A stretch of DNA of 64,000 nucleotides from Nemertoderma westbladi (lineage: Eukaryota > Xenacoelomorpha > Nemertodermatida > Nemertodermatidae). The notes below the pieces were generated by a model that saw only the letters and a program-made list of their open reading frames with translations, did not search any database and had not been told where the DNA came from. Shown piece by piece: positions 22,126-34,157 of the stretch. Positions within the stretch are counted from its first letter, which is position 1, and each line of letters opens with the position of its first letter. Made by a program: the position numbers and the translations under genes. The stretch covers positions 202,330 through 266,329 of the forward strand of contig JAUCBJ010008896.1 in assembly GCA_032718475.1 (NCBI GenBank), in the 5' to 3' direction.

Positions 22126-22413
22126 ATGGAGTACTTTATTTGCCCCTATGATGCCACGCACCGGATTCATTCGGAGAAATACGTCAAACATCTAAGAAAA
22201 TGCCGCAAGAACTTTCCTGGCCAAAAAATGGTACAGTGTCCCTTTGAAGTTGCGCATAGCTTTAGAGAAGCCGAAAGGGAACATCATCTACAATTTTGTG
22301 AATACAGAAATAGGAGCTCCATTTTTGAGAAATTAAAAGAAGAGAAAAAAGTGGAGAAGAAAGGAGAAGAAATTGAATGTCCGGCGGCATGGGGAGAAGA
22401 GGTGTGGGATTGA
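22126..22413 (+). CDS. GTSF1-like: GTSF1-like double CHHC zinc-finger protein 1
   Basis: Intact, intronless 95-residue gene. Two CHHC fingers with exact C-x5-H-x9-H-x3-C spacing: CPYDATHRIHSEKYVKHLRK then C, and CPFEVAHSFREAEREHHLQF then C. A charged Lys/Glu linker and a C-terminal CPAAWGEEVWD follow, resembling the acidic aromatic tail of GTSF1 (gametocyte-specific factor 1/Asterix), known from family work as a cofactor of PIWI slicing and silencing. It lies 290 bp inside a Polinton-type terminus (22775), divergent from the copy 1 acidic gene. TATA box at 22016. Host GTSF1 genes usually have introns; none is needed here, consistent with a viral or retrocopied gene. Alternatives: another CHHC family member (TRM13, U11-48K), less likely because of two tandem fingers and the tail. 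Confidence 0.85.
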   Translation: MEYFICPYDATHRIHSEKYVKHLRKCRKNFPGQKMVQCPFEVAHSFREAEREHHLQFCEYRNRSSIFEKLKEEKKVEKKGEEIECPAAWGEEVWD

Positions 22414-22559
22414 TGTGATGATGCGATTCTCCGCACCCTAGTATAAATTGTTATGTAATTATTATTGGTGTATAAATTGTATGTACTTGGCGATTAATAA
22501 TTGGTGCAGCCATGTATATTGTATTATTGTTCCTATTGTATTGCATATTTCATCTGCTG

Positions 22560-22775
22560 TAGTACAATCTATTCAACTCGCGTCCCTATCTGATTGATTT
22601 ATGTCAAATTAAATTGCCTTTGGCAACATTATTTGATACAAATCGATTGATTAAACAATTAATTAATTGTTTAATCGACCAATTAATTAATTGTTTAATT
22701 AATTAATGACCTACTTAACACCCAAGGTGTGAAGTTGGACCAAACTGTCGCCGAGGATGGCAAACCATTACTACT
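22560..22775 (+). repeat. Polinton-type right terminus (second copy)
   Basis: 22560-22700 matches 33955-34090, and 22703-22775 matches the right TIR at 34085-34157, ending CCATTACTACT. It shows that a second element of the same family ended here. Immediately after it the BEL RT fragment begins; a matching left end for this copy was not found. Confidence 0.85.
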
Positions 22776-23335
22776 TATAGGGTATCTCGTCTTCTCATTG
22801 TGCAGCCACCCAAGCACTACCATGGCAGTAGTGTGTCTCCACTATGTTGGGTATAGTTTCCATCAAGTAGGCTGTGGCTCTTACTCCTAATCTTGCAGCT
22901 TATATGCTTTCTTAAGTATCTGTTTCCCCTTGACTAACAGTGGGGATGCTAGGCCTAAGGGATCGTATATCATGCTATGTACAATACATAGCCCCTCTTT
23001 GTGTGGATCTCCGTGCCCTCCTGGCTCAGTTGGTACTGGAACTCGTCTGTCTCCCGGTTCCACACGATCCCCAGCGCCTTCTGCTGAGACTCCACTCTCT
23101 TGTCCACCATGTCCTGTCCCTTGGCTGTCATGGGGTTGTCCATGGTCGACTCTGGCTGCCTGTCCTCTATGGCTTTCATAAACTCCTCTGAGCTGGACTG
23201 AAACTTGGTCAGGTTAAATCCGGATCCTTTCAGGATGTCGCGAACCTCGCGCCCTGTAATAATTTCTTTAACCGTATTTCCAGATTCCATCCCGTCGTCT
23301 ACATAGAAGCCGCGTCGAATAATATCGATCGCTTT
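22776..23335 (-). pseudogene. BEL/Pao reverse transcriptase fragment
   Basis: Minus strand reads LLKAIDIIRRGFYVDDGMES, including the YVDD catalytic box, then VREILKGSGF-type sequence (VRDILKGSGFNLTKFQSSSE), KALGIVWNRETDEFQYQL and a broken ILKKAYKLQD. This is the BEL RT thumb/connection region. Its RNase H part is missing; integrase of the same strand lies at 19015. Both sides are cut: by the Polinton terminus at 22775 and by repeat sequence at 23336. Confidence 0.85.
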
Positions 23336-23590
23336 GAGCAGGGGGGCCCATATCGAGCGGGGCCCAAAACATAAATTACCCTTTCAGGAAAATACGTGGG
23401 CCAGTTTGGCCCTTTCTCAGTCCCCGAATAATCTGAGGAGCAAGACTAATCCCTTTGAATCTTGTATGTCAACGGTAGGTGGGGATTGCGCGAATTGTAA
23501 ATTATTTAAACCTCCAGCTTCGTTATTATGTAAGATTGGAAACCTTAGGTTTACATCTTACGCGCCAGCATTAACCCCAAATCACACATA
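23336..23590 (-). repeat. Inverted copy of the cargo upstream repeat
   Basis: Reverse complement matches 33600-33830 (for example AACTGGCCCACRTATTTTCC and the TTTGGGCCCCGCTCG region). Upstream of the copy 2 acidic gene. Confidence 0.7.
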
Positions 23591-24601
23591 GGCCAACTAC
23601 AACCTTGGGCCATATGAGGTTAGCTGAATGTGTGACACACTATTACCACTACTGTATCACTACTATAAACCCTATTACAGTACCAGAGCTACTGTAGTAG
23701 AGCTTGAAACTTTTTGAAGTAGGTTAGATCATGGAAGTTATGAATATGTTATGATTGATTAAGTTACGAGGTGGAGTGGGAAGGACTCTTATTGGTTAAT
23801 AAAAGTCTTTAAGTTCATTACAATTTTCCTCACCCATTATTATATTTAATTAAGATGTTTATAACTTTTTATTCTTTTTGATAGTAATTCTTATCCTGCT
23901 TATTATTTTTATAAATATTTTCTGATTCACTTGAAAATGGACGGGTTTATTGTTGATTTTCAATACCATGTACTCAACGACTCATTTTATTCCGTAATAT
24001 TTAAAGAATTTATGGTTTATGATTGAAGATTGATTGAAGAATGAACTTAGAATAACTGCGCAACTACTGGAAATATTTGGAATAAATAAGAAATTCATTA
24101 ACCCTAAAGCAGATTGTCATTTCCACATTAATGCTAACTGTCCTTTTCACATTGACACTAGGGATGGTTGTATGAATTATTGTTCTGTCAAGCTAACTGT
24201 AGGGTTTGCAAATTATATTCTTAGATGGAAGGTGGATTCTTTTCTACAAAGAGTATAGGATAAAGCTCTATTATTGTGAGGGCATCAAGGCATCAACTTA
24301 GTACCGCACCTCACTCCCTAATAAGGGAGTGAGGCAAGTCTCTTGTCATGTTTGCCTAACTTTGTGCCTCACTATACCATGCACAAACCTCACTTAATAA
24401 GCGATAACCTCCCATATATAAATTTCAATTATTAACATTAATCTTTAAACATTAAATTTGAACTATTAATAATGTTCCATCTTCTGATATATATTTACTG
24501 AGATTTATATTTGTAAGTGAATCCCTAGCTAAACAAACTGAAAATTTTGAAAAAATATAGCTGTAGACATTTAAAAACATAATACAGTTTTCTTTCATAA
24601 A
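23591..24601. other. No recognised gene; contains a CCTCACTCCC hairpin
   Basis: AT-rich. A 74-codon frame at 24034-24258 has no recognisable motif. 24309-24334 forms a hairpin (CCTCACTCCC / GGGAGTGAGG) whose arm is the same word as the satellite units at 27.7-31.1 kb. Confidence 0.5.
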
Positions 24602-25345
24602 ATGCCTAGCTATGAAAAATGCATGGTTTGTGATAAAGAATTGAGACGAGACAATATATCCCGCCATATGAGTATACATAGAAAGGAAGGTGTAATGGAA
24701 CCTTCTCCAAAGAAATTAAAAAATAATGATGATATTTTTAGTGAAGATGAGAACAAAAAGAGAGTTGAGAGTGACTTTCTAGAGATTAAATAAATGATGA
24801 AATATAAATTTGAGAAAATCATGAATATTTTGAAAAATATACAGAAACAGCCACCTAGTGAAAAGGATGATGAGAGTGAGGAAGATGATAAATCAGAGGA
24901 AAGTGAAAAGGTTGAGAATGATGAAACAGAGAGTGAGATAGAGGAAGAAGAAAATGAGAGTGGTGATGAACAAAATGAGAGCGAGAAAGAAGTCGAGGAA
25001 CATGAAAGTGGGGAGGAGAATGATGAGGAGATATTAAGACATGTATTAGGAATTAAAAATAAATTGCAGAAAATAATTAGACAATTGAATGAAATGCAGA
25101 AACATTCGCATAAGGAGAGTGATAATGATGGAAATGAGAGTGATGAGGATGAATTGGAGGAGAGTAATGCTGGTAGTGTAGAAGAAGCTGAGGAGAGTAG
25201 CGACGGCAGTGAGGAAGAATCAGAGGAGAATGACAATGAAAATTGACAGAAAATCAGAGTAGGGAATGGAAAAGTTATATCTCCAGTAACTGTTGTATAC
25301 CGGCCTAGGAGTATGAACAGTCATACAGTTAATGCGAGACATTAA
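24602..25345 (+). pseudogene. Zinc-finger/acidic coiled-coil protein gene, copy 2 (two in-frame stops)
   Basis: Collinear with copy 1: MPSYEKCMVCDKELRRD and RHMSIH finger, then KFEKIMNILKNIQKQ, a long Glu/Asp/Ser region, the coiled segment EEILRHVLGIKNKLQKIIRQ, more acidic sequence and the conserved end SMNSHTVNARH. The frame is conserved over 248 codons but broken by TAA (24791-24793) and TGA (25244-25246). Copy 1 has sense codons or a different lesion there, so the ancestor was one protein of about 245 residues. Readthrough is possible in principle; decay is the simpler reading. Confidence 0.7.
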
Positions 25346-25536
25346 TTATAACTGATTGTTTGAAATATTTATTATATTTAGTCGTATTAATTATGTAATT
25401 TCATAATAATATGTTTAATTAGACAAATAAAGTCAACTTGATCCTATTTTAAATGCATAATGAATGGGTAACCAAAACATCAAATTAGTTAACAAGACAG
25501 ATTTTGACAACAGATAAACAAATATTCTCCTGTGGG

Positions 25537-27660
25537 GATTGATTGATTGATTGTTTATTGTCAGCACAGTAATACATTTATATACATTATTACACCAATA
25601 AAAACATAATACAAGATAAGATCAATGTAGTGCAGACCGTGGGTAAAATAAATAATTATACATTCGAATATAGGCCGTGTGAGACTGATAAGTACGTACA
25701 TAGTAGATTATGTCATTAAAATAGCACAATAAGTTAATAAGGGAGGATATATAAATAAATAATTAATCCACAAATAACTAGCGCCTCGTGAGTGTCCTTC
25801 AAAAATTACAATAGATCAATAAATTATCGAAGCGTAAAATTCAATAATCATTCCCCATTTGGTAAATCATTTTTGCTACATTTATTTGGTCGTCCATGTC
25901 AAATAGGGTGGTCAGATCGTTCCAGTTACCTTTAACCGATAATCTAGATTCCGCCGTTTTTGGGCACACGGTGATGATGTGTTCCTCCGTCTGAACTGCT
26001 CCACATCCACACATTCGATTATCCGGTTTTACTCTCGCCCATCTCATTTTTTCGACTGGAAAGTTATGGCTCCCCAGACGAAACCGGGACCACGCGATTC
26101 GGTGACGTTCTGGAACGTTACAGTTGTTGTAAAGAGGTGGCGGTGACAATGTCGGATTCATCAACTTGTAGAGATGCCGTTTCGTGGTCTTAGATTTAGA
26201 GACACGGTCTTTAAGTAATTCGTTTTGTTTTCTAATGTAGTTCAATGGAATTGATTTAGAGCGTTCCATTTCAGAATACATCGGAGTGTTATTTTCTCTA
26301 GCGATTTCCAGAGCAGTTTGTAAGGGAGAATCATCGACTGGTTTAAATTTTATGAGATACTTCCTCTGTTTATCGCGAATTAGGGACTCAAATTCTGGGA
26401 GGTCGAGTTCGATTAGGCATAATTCCCCGCATGTGGTTGGTCGTACACCTAATAATAAACGAACCAAGGACATATATATTTTAGATATAGGTGCTAGGGA
26501 TCCGCCGAACCATGTTTCACAGCCATATGTGATTGAGGATAAAACAGCTGCTTCGAATACTTTCCGTTTTATAACAAATGGGAGATCGGGGTTTTTACTG
26601 ATAAAAGTAGAGAACTTGAGAAGATGGCACTGTTTCTCGGAGGCGTGTAGTGCGATCGCTGTTGAGATTGCACCATCAGCCGAAATTGGCGAGCCCAGGT
26701 AAGTGTAGGAATCCGTGTGTTCGATTTGTTTGTCTCCGATGGAAAATGCACGCTTGTCACAGTCGTTTCCATTTATAACTATAAATTTAGTTTTTTTGAT
26801 ATTTATAATCATCCCAGACTGGGAGCAAAAGACTTTCAGAACGTTTAATTTCTCAATTATTTTATCTCTGGTTGTACCGAGTATGGCTGTGTCATCCATC
26901 AGTAAAATGCTATGAAGCTTTTTCAACCAATCGTCCCATGGTAAATTTCGTAGTGCTCGTACAAAAAAATCTATTACAATTACAAATAGGAAACCGCTTC
27001 CTGGGGAACCCTGACGGACTCCTTTGTTACAAATTACACGAAGATTGTTAATATTGGCAATAGTTAACTTGTACATCGCTTGGAGGCAGCTGAGCATCTT
27101 ATTACCACATCCTAAACTTTTTAATGTTTGGAACATGAAGGTCCTCTTGACGTTGTCGTATGCTTTCTCGTAGTCCACGAATGTAATATAGAGGATTTTC
27201 TTATACACTTTGGCATAATCACACAGGATACGAATAGCTAGGATCTGTTCAATGCAACCACGCCCTTTACTTGCCCCAGCCTGTTCTGGGAGCGGTTTAT
27301 ACCATGAATGGAGTCTAACAGTGAGCACCGTGTCAAAAAGCTTTGGTAAGCAGTTCATTATACTGATGCCTCTGTAATTAGTTGGTAAGAAACGGCAGCC
27401 CTTTTTGAAAATAGATATCAGTGTAGCGTGGGCCCACATTACTGGGTAGATTCCTGAATTAAAAACTAAATTAAATAGCAGAGATATAGAAATTAACCAA
27501 TTAAGTGGGAGCGCTTTGATGTAATCTGCAGAGAAGACCATCTGGCCCTGAAGCCTTACGTGAACTCAATTTTGAAGCAGCAGCTGCAACTTCGTTAATT
27601 GATATCTCTTCATCTAATAGTGGTATTGACAAATTTGTTGTAATGTTGTGAGGGAGAAGT
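25537..27660 (-). pseudogene. LINE-3 reverse transcriptase, 5'-truncated
   Basis: RT motifs on the minus strand: KASGPDGL (in a shifted frame near 27560), FKKGCRFLPTNYRGISIMN, VDYEKAYDNV (motif A), VRQGSPGSGFLF (motif B), LLMDDTAIL (catalytic, LMDD in place of YADD) and SYTYLGSPIS. A C-terminal Cys-rich CGCGAVQTEEHIITVC resembles the CCHC-like end of many LINEs. The long frame is 27541-25841. The 3' end is a GACAATAAACAATCAATC tail at about 25538-25560, a tetranucleotide tail rather than poly(A). The 5' side is cut by the satellite array. Confidence 0.85.
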
Positions 27661-29597
27661 GGCCTCACTCACTCACTCTCTCACTCTCTCAATCTCTCAC
27701 TCTCTCACTCTCTCACTCTCTCACTCTCTCAATCTCTCACTCTCTCACTCTCTCACTCTCTCACTCTCTCACTCCCTCACTCCCTCACTCCCTCACTCCC
27801 TCACTCCCTCACTCCCTCACTCCCTCACTCCCTCACTCCCTCACTCCATCACTCCCTCACTCACTCACTCACTCACTCACTCACTCACTCACTCCCTCAC
27901 TCCCTCACTCACTCACTCACTCACTCACTCACTCACTCACTCACTCACTCACTCCCTCACTCACTCACTCACTCACTCCCTCACTCCCTCACTCCCTCAC
28001 TCCCTCACTCCCTCACTCCCTCACTCCCTCACTCACTCACTCACTCACTCCCTCACTCCCTCACTCCCTCACTCCCTCACTCACTCACTCACTCACTCAC
28101 TCACTCACTCACTCACTCACTCACTCACTCACTCACTCACTCACTCACTCTCTCACTCTCTCACTCTCTCACTCCCTCACTCCCTCACTCCCTCACTCCC
28201 TCACTCCCTCACTCCCTCACACCCTCACTCCCTCACTCCCTCACTCCCTCACTCCCTCACTCCCTCACTCACTCACTCACTCACTCACTCACTCACTCAC
28301 TCACTCACTCACTCACTCACTCACTCACTCCCTCACTCCCTCACTCCCTCACTCACTCACTCACTCACTCACTCACTCACTCACTCACTCACTCACTCAC
28401 TCACTCACTCACTCACTCACTCACTCACTCACTCACTCACTCACTCACTCACTCACTCACTCACTCACTCACTCACTCACTCACTCACTCCCTCACTCCC
28501 TCACTCCCTCACTCCCTCACTCCCTCACTCCCTCACTCCCTCACTCCCTCACTCCCTCACTCCCTCACTCCCTCACTCCCTCACTCCCTCACTCCCTCAC
28601 TCCCTCACTCCCTCACTCCCTCACTCCCTCACTCCCTCACTCCCTCACTCCCTCACTCCCTCACTCCCTCACTCCCTCACTCCCTCACTCCCTCACTCCC
28701 TCACTCCCTCACTCCCTCACTCCCTCACTCCCTCAATCCCTCACTCCCTCACTCCCTCACTCACTCACTCACTCTCTCACTCACTCACTCACTCACTCAC
28801 TCACTCACTCACTCCCTCCCTCACTCCCTCACTCCCTCACTCCCTCACTCCCTCACTCCCTCACTCCCTCACTCCCTCACTCCCTCACTCCCTCACTCCC
28901 TCACTCCCTCACTCCCTCACTCCCTCACTCACTCACTCACTCACTCCCTCACTCCCTCACTCCCTCACTCCCTCACTCACTCACTCACTCACTCACTCAC
29001 TCACTCACTCACTCACTCACTCACTCACTCACTCACTCACTCACTCACTCACTCACTCACTCACTCACTCACTCACTCACTCACTCACTCACTCACTCAC
29101 TCACTCCCACCCTCACTCCCTCACTCCCTCATTCCCTCACTCACTCCCTCACTCCCTCACTCCCTCACTCCCTCACTCACTCACTCACTCACTCACTCAC
29201 TCACTCACTCACTCACTCACTCACTCACTCACTCACTCACTCACTCACTCACTCACTCACTCACTCACTCACTCACACACTCACTCACTCACTCACTCAC
29301 TCACTCCATCACTCACTCACTCCATCACTCACTCACTCCCTCCTTCACTCCCTCACTCCCTCACTCCCTCACTCCCTCACTCCCTCACTCCCTCAATCCC
29401 TCACTCCCTCACTCCCTCACTCCCCCACTCCCTCTCTCCCTCAATCCCTCACCCCCTCACTCCCTCATTCCCTCACTTACTCACTCCCTCACTCCCACCC
29501 TCACTCCCTCACTCCCTCACTCACTCCCTCACTCCCTCACTCCCTCACTCCCTCAATCCTTCAATCCCGCACCCCATCACTCCCTCACTCACTCCCT

Positions 29598-29670
<73 letters not shown>

Positions 29671-29715
29671 CCCTCACTCCCTCCCTCCCTCCCTCCCTCC
29701 CTCCCCCACTCCTGC
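27661..29715. repeat. ACTC / ACTCCCTC satellite array 1
   Basis: About 2 kb of alternating blocks of the 4-bp unit ACTC and the 8-bp unit ACTCCCTC, with a CTCTCT tract at about 29598-29668. Block switching suggests replication slippage plus local duplication. Open frames through it are artefacts. Confidence 0.95.
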
Positions 29716-30151
<436 letters not shown>

Positions 30152-31122
30152 TCAATCCCTCACTCCCTCACTACCTCACTACCTCACTCCCTCACTCCCT
30201 TATCCCTCACTCCCTCACTCCCTCACTCCCTCACTCCCTCACTCCCTCACTCCCTCACTCCCTCACTCCCTCACTCCCTCACTCCCTCACTCCCTCACTC
30301 CCTCACTCCCTCACTCCCTCACTCCCTCACTCCCTCACTCCCTCACTCCCTCACTCCCTCACTCACTCACTCACTCACTCACTCACTCACTCACTCACTC
30401 ACTCACTCACTCCCTCACTCCCTCACGCCCTCACTCCCTCACTCCCTCACTCCCTCAATCCCTCACTCCCTCACTCCCTCGCTCACTCACTCCCTCACTC
30501 ACTCACTCACTCACTCCCTCCCTCACTCCCTCACTCCCTCACTCCCTCACTCCCTCACTCCCTCACTCCCTCACTCCCTCACTCCCTCACTCCCTCACTC
30601 CCTCACTCCCTCACTCCCTCACTCCCTCACTCCCTCACTCCCTCACTCCCTCACTCCCTCACTCCCTCACTCCCTCACTCCCTCACTCCCTCACTCCCTC
30701 ACTCCCTCACTCCCTCACTCCCTCACTCCCTCACTCCCTCACTCCCTCACTCCCTCACTCCCTCACTCCCTCACTCCCTCACTCCCTCACTCCCTCACTC
30801 CCTCACTCCCTCACTCCCTCACTCCCTCACTCCCTCACTCCCTCACTCCCTCACTCCCTCACTCCCTCACTCCCTCACTCCCTCACTCCCTCACTCCCTC
30901 ACTCCCTCACTCCCTCACTCCCTCACTCCCTCACTCCCTCACTCCCTCACTCCCTCACTCCCTCACTCCCTCACTCCCTCACTCCCTCACTCCCTCACTC
31001 CCTCACTCCCTCACTCCCTCACTCCCTCTCTCCCTCACTCCCTCCCTCACTCCCTCACCCCCTCACTCCCTCACTCCCTCACTCCTTCACTCCCTCACCC
31101 CCTCACTCACTCACTCACTCCT
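30152..31122. repeat. ACTCCCTC satellite array 2
   Basis: Nearly homogeneous 8-bp units with short ACTC blocks at about 30361-30410 and 30480-30515. More uniform than array 1. Confidence 0.95.
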
Positions 31123-32196
31123 ATTAAAACACTTCTTATTAGTGAATGTTTTCGCCCTAACCGGGCTACTTCAGACTATAATGCAGTATTAGGAATGTAT
31201 ATAGTTAAAATTATTGCATCCCACCACCAAATCAATATTCCCTCTCTTTTATAATATTGGGTTCTGTCATAAACTAATAAGGGTACGTAAATAGCATAAA
31301 TGGAGAGAAATAGAAATATATATACAGTAGTTTAACTAGAACTATCATTATTAAATAAGGAACAGAAACATCATTAAATGAAAATAAAGTAAATACCAGA
31401 TATAGACTAGTTAGTTAGGTTATACAGTAGGCTTTAGAGATAGCATGGTTACTTCCAACGTATTGTGCACAAATACAAAACAGAAACCTCCGGATGGTGA
31501 AAAACGCAGAGTACAACGGCATTAATAGTAATAGATCTATGCGCAAATAGACAAAAACACAATAAAAATATACTTATAATGTGTACAGTAGGGTGAGAAA
31601 ACGGTTTATGGTAAGGTTATTAAATGTCAAAAAATTGAAAAATTAATTCAATGATACAGTATATATTGTCCAATTGGATTGACAACCAAAAATATAGAAT
31701 ACAATAAACAAATTATAAGACAGCATGATACACTACCTACTAATTGTTGGTGCTGGCGTACATAGCAGACTCAATATTCACAAAGAGAACTATAATCAGT
31801 ACAGTGATTTACTGAGGTACCATTGACAGTTAAAATTTCGCGGTCTGAGGAACGCCATGTAAAACAAAAAAATTAATATTTTTTACATTAATGCACATCC
31901 CTGAACTATCACAAAAATACAAAGACAATAATAATAGTGCGGTTTATACGTTGTGGTAAAAGGCAAATATCGAAATCGAGAAATGTTACCCTTACAACAA
32001 AAAGCAAGTATCGAAATATAATGTGTATCGAAATCCCATTATACTGTTAGTGTGTTGTACAAACAATCCTTATGGCGAAAGGTTAATATTGAAGACGAAA
32101 TATATAATGTGTTTAAGGGTATATGCGCTATACAGTACACGGTATTAAATAGGGTTTAGAATAATAGGGTCTAATCAATCCATTCCAAACTAATGA
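31123..32196. other. No recognised gene
   Basis: AT-rich, no open frame of note. It lies downstream of GTSF1-like gene 2 (minus strand) and may hold its 3' region. Confidence 0.6.
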
Positions 32197-32460
32197 TCAG
32201 CCCCACACCTCTTCTCCCCATGCCGCTGGCCGTTTAATCTCTTCTTCTTTCGAATTTTCGAAAAGGGAACTCCTATTCCTATACTCGCAATATTTTATGT
32301 GGTGTTCCCTTTCGGCTTCTCTGAAGCTGTGTGCATTTTCAAATGGGCATTGTACCATTTTTTTGCTAGGAAAGTTCTTCCGACACTTTCTTATATGTTT
32401 CACATATTTCTCTGAAAGAATCCTATGTGTGGCATCGTATGGGCATATAAGATAATCCAT
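32197..32460 (-). CDS. GTSF1-like: GTSF1-like double CHHC zinc-finger protein 2
   Basis: Intact 87-residue gene, close paralogue of gene 1: CPYDATHRILSEKYVKHIRK then C, CPFENAHSFREAEREHHIKY then C, and a shorter linker before AAWGEEVWG. Both CHHC fingers keep C-x5-H-x9-H-x3-C spacing. The TATA box at 32569-32578 (minus) and flanking leader match gene 1. The linker is about 8 residues shorter and the cysteine before the tail is replaced (KRPAAW), while the zinc ligands are all kept. That pattern suggests selection on the protein after duplication. Confidence 0.85.
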   Translation of the reverse strand: MDYLICPYDATHRILSEKYVKHIRKCRKNFPSKKMVQCPFENAHSFREAEREHHIKYCEYRNRSSLFENSKEEEIKRPAAWGEEVWG

Positions 32461-32568
32461 AGTGCCAAAAAGAGAAATTTAATAGGATTTAATTTAAAAG
32501 AAAACTTTGTTTTGGAAAACTTAACTTTAACGTTTTTTAGAGATAATGATTTAACTTGATATGATTTT

Positions 32569-32578
32569 TATTTATATA
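32569..32578 (-). promoter_or_regulatory. TATA box of GTSF1-like gene 2
   Basis: Minus-strand TATATAAATA, preceded by TTAAGGTGGACCTTTC, about 109 bp before the ATG. Same block as at 22016 and 33331. Confidence 0.7.
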
Positions 32579-32873
32579 GAAAGGTCCACCTTAACATTTC
32601 AAACAAGGCCGTAGTTTTTGGCATGGCATGCGTGAGGGATTAAGCAGTACATAAAACTGCGGTAGTAGAGGCGGTTGAGGATTAATTTAATGGAGACAAC
32701 ATATCAAATATGTCTGTCCTTCCCATTGTCCCTATAGCTCGCATTAGCTCTATTGCTCCCAAAACTACAATAAATTGCATTAATTAATAAAGATTTTAAT
32801 AATAATATTTTTACAGTACTAAACCAAACCAAAACAAAACAAACTAAACTAAACCAAACCTAGTCCATCAGTC

Positions 32874-33206
32874 TCAATCCCAAGCTTCTTCTCTCCATTC
32901 CGTCGGCCATTCGCATTGTTCTTGTTCTTGTTGTACTTTTCCCTCATTCTCTCCATATTGATTCTTTAACTCTTTCTCAATTCTGAACTCATGAGCTTGC
33001 CAACATAGTGGTAACCCATTCCTATAATGACAATTCTTTATGTGAAACTCCTTTTCTTCTTTTGGAAAACTGTGCACTGGATCGTTGGGGCACTCTTTGA
33101 CAAACTCAACCCCCGGCTTTCTACATATTATTAGATGCCTAAGCACTCGAGCATCGGCGACTCTGTGGGAAGGGTTGTAAGGACATATTTGATATGTCAC
33201 CTCCAT
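32874..33206 (-). CDS. GTSF1-like: GTSF1-like double CHHC zinc-finger protein 3 (diverged)
   Basis: Intact 110-residue gene. Finger 1 CPYNPSHRVADARVLRHLII then C, finger 2 CPNDPVHSFPKEEKEFHIKN then C; the spacing is again C-x5-H-x9-H-x3-C. The C-terminal CEWPTEWREEAWD corresponds to the tail of genes 1 and 2. Protein identity to them is clearly lower than between 1 and 2, so this is an older duplicate. It lies 410 bp upstream of gene 2 on the same strand and about 880 bp inside the right TIR of element B. TATA at 33331-33340. Host-independent intronless layout as for the others. Confidence 0.83.
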   Translation of the reverse strand: MEVTYQICPYNPSHRVADARVLRHLIICRKPGVEFVKECPNDPVHSFPKEEKEFHIKNCHYRNGLPLCWQAHEFRIEKELKNQYGENEGKVQQEQEQCEWPTEWREEAWD

Positions 33207-33330
33207 TGTTAGTTTCTATATTTAAGAATAACGTGTTGTAGAATAAGAATAAGAATAAGATTTTACTAGGAATATTAAGAAGTTTTACTAAGGCAGTAAA
33301 AACAATTAAGATTTAACTTTACGTGATTTT

Positions 33331-33340
33331 TATTTATATA
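33331..33340 (-). promoter_or_regulatory. TATA box of GTSF1-like gene 3
   Basis: Minus-strand TATATAAATA after TTAAGGTGGATTTTTC, about 125 bp before the ATG. Confidence 0.7.
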
Positions 33341-33389
33341 GAAAAATCCACCTTAACATTTAGCACACCACAAACAAGGCCGTAGTTTT

Positions 33390-33835
33390 AGGTATGGTAT
33401 GGCAAGCACTAGGGATTATGCATTACTTCAAACATAAAACTACAGTATCTAGTATAGAGATGGTTGGGGATTATTTTAACATATGGTTTTTTGGGTAGGG
33501 CTAATACTTGGAGCGTGCGATCATGCGTGCAGGATGCTTCATAAAGTACAATGTGAAAGAATTCAATCTATTGCAAACCAGATGTTTATTGTAATTTTCT
33601 CAGACGATTTGACAATGGTCTACATGATAACGAAGCTGGAGGTTTGAATAATTTAAAATTCGTGGCAGCCCCATGTTGGCATACAGTATAACTCAACATA
33701 GGATTCAATGGGATTAGTCATGCTACGTCTAATAAGAGCCCAAACAGTCTCAGATTATTGGGGGACTGAGCCAAGGCCAAACTGGCCCACATATTTTCCT
33801 GAAACGGTAATTTATGTTTTTGGCCCCGCTCGCAT
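33390..33835 (+). repeat. Shared upstream repeat of the cargo genes (third copy)
   Basis: Matches 21600-21965 directly and 23336-23590 in inverted orientation. It sits between GTSF1-like gene 3 and the right end of element B. Confidence 0.75.
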
Positions 33836-34084
33836 CTTTATATTTCATTCTATCATTCTATTGTACGAAAAAAATAATACAAATGTACTGTATATTGTAT
33901 TGTATGGTACCTATTGTATTGTATATTTTATCTACTGTACCTACTGTAGTACTACTATCTATTCATTGCGCGTCCCATGTCTGATTGATTTGTGTCAAAT
34001 TAAATTGCCTTTGACAACATTATTTGATTCAAATCGATCGATTAAACAATTAATTAATTGTTTAATCGACCAATTAATTAATTA

Positions 34085-34157
34085 ATTAATGACCTACTTA
34101 ACACCTAAGGTGTGAAGTTGGTCCAACTGTCGCAGAAAAGGGGTAACCATTACTACT
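34085..34157. repeat. Right TIR of element B
   Basis: Ends CCATTACTACT; reverse complement begins AGTAGTAATGGTTACCCC and matches 12635-12707 except at two positions. Followed by the TSD CAGTAC at 34158-34163. Inside it lies a run of TTAA palindromes (34040-34090). Confidence 0.9.
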
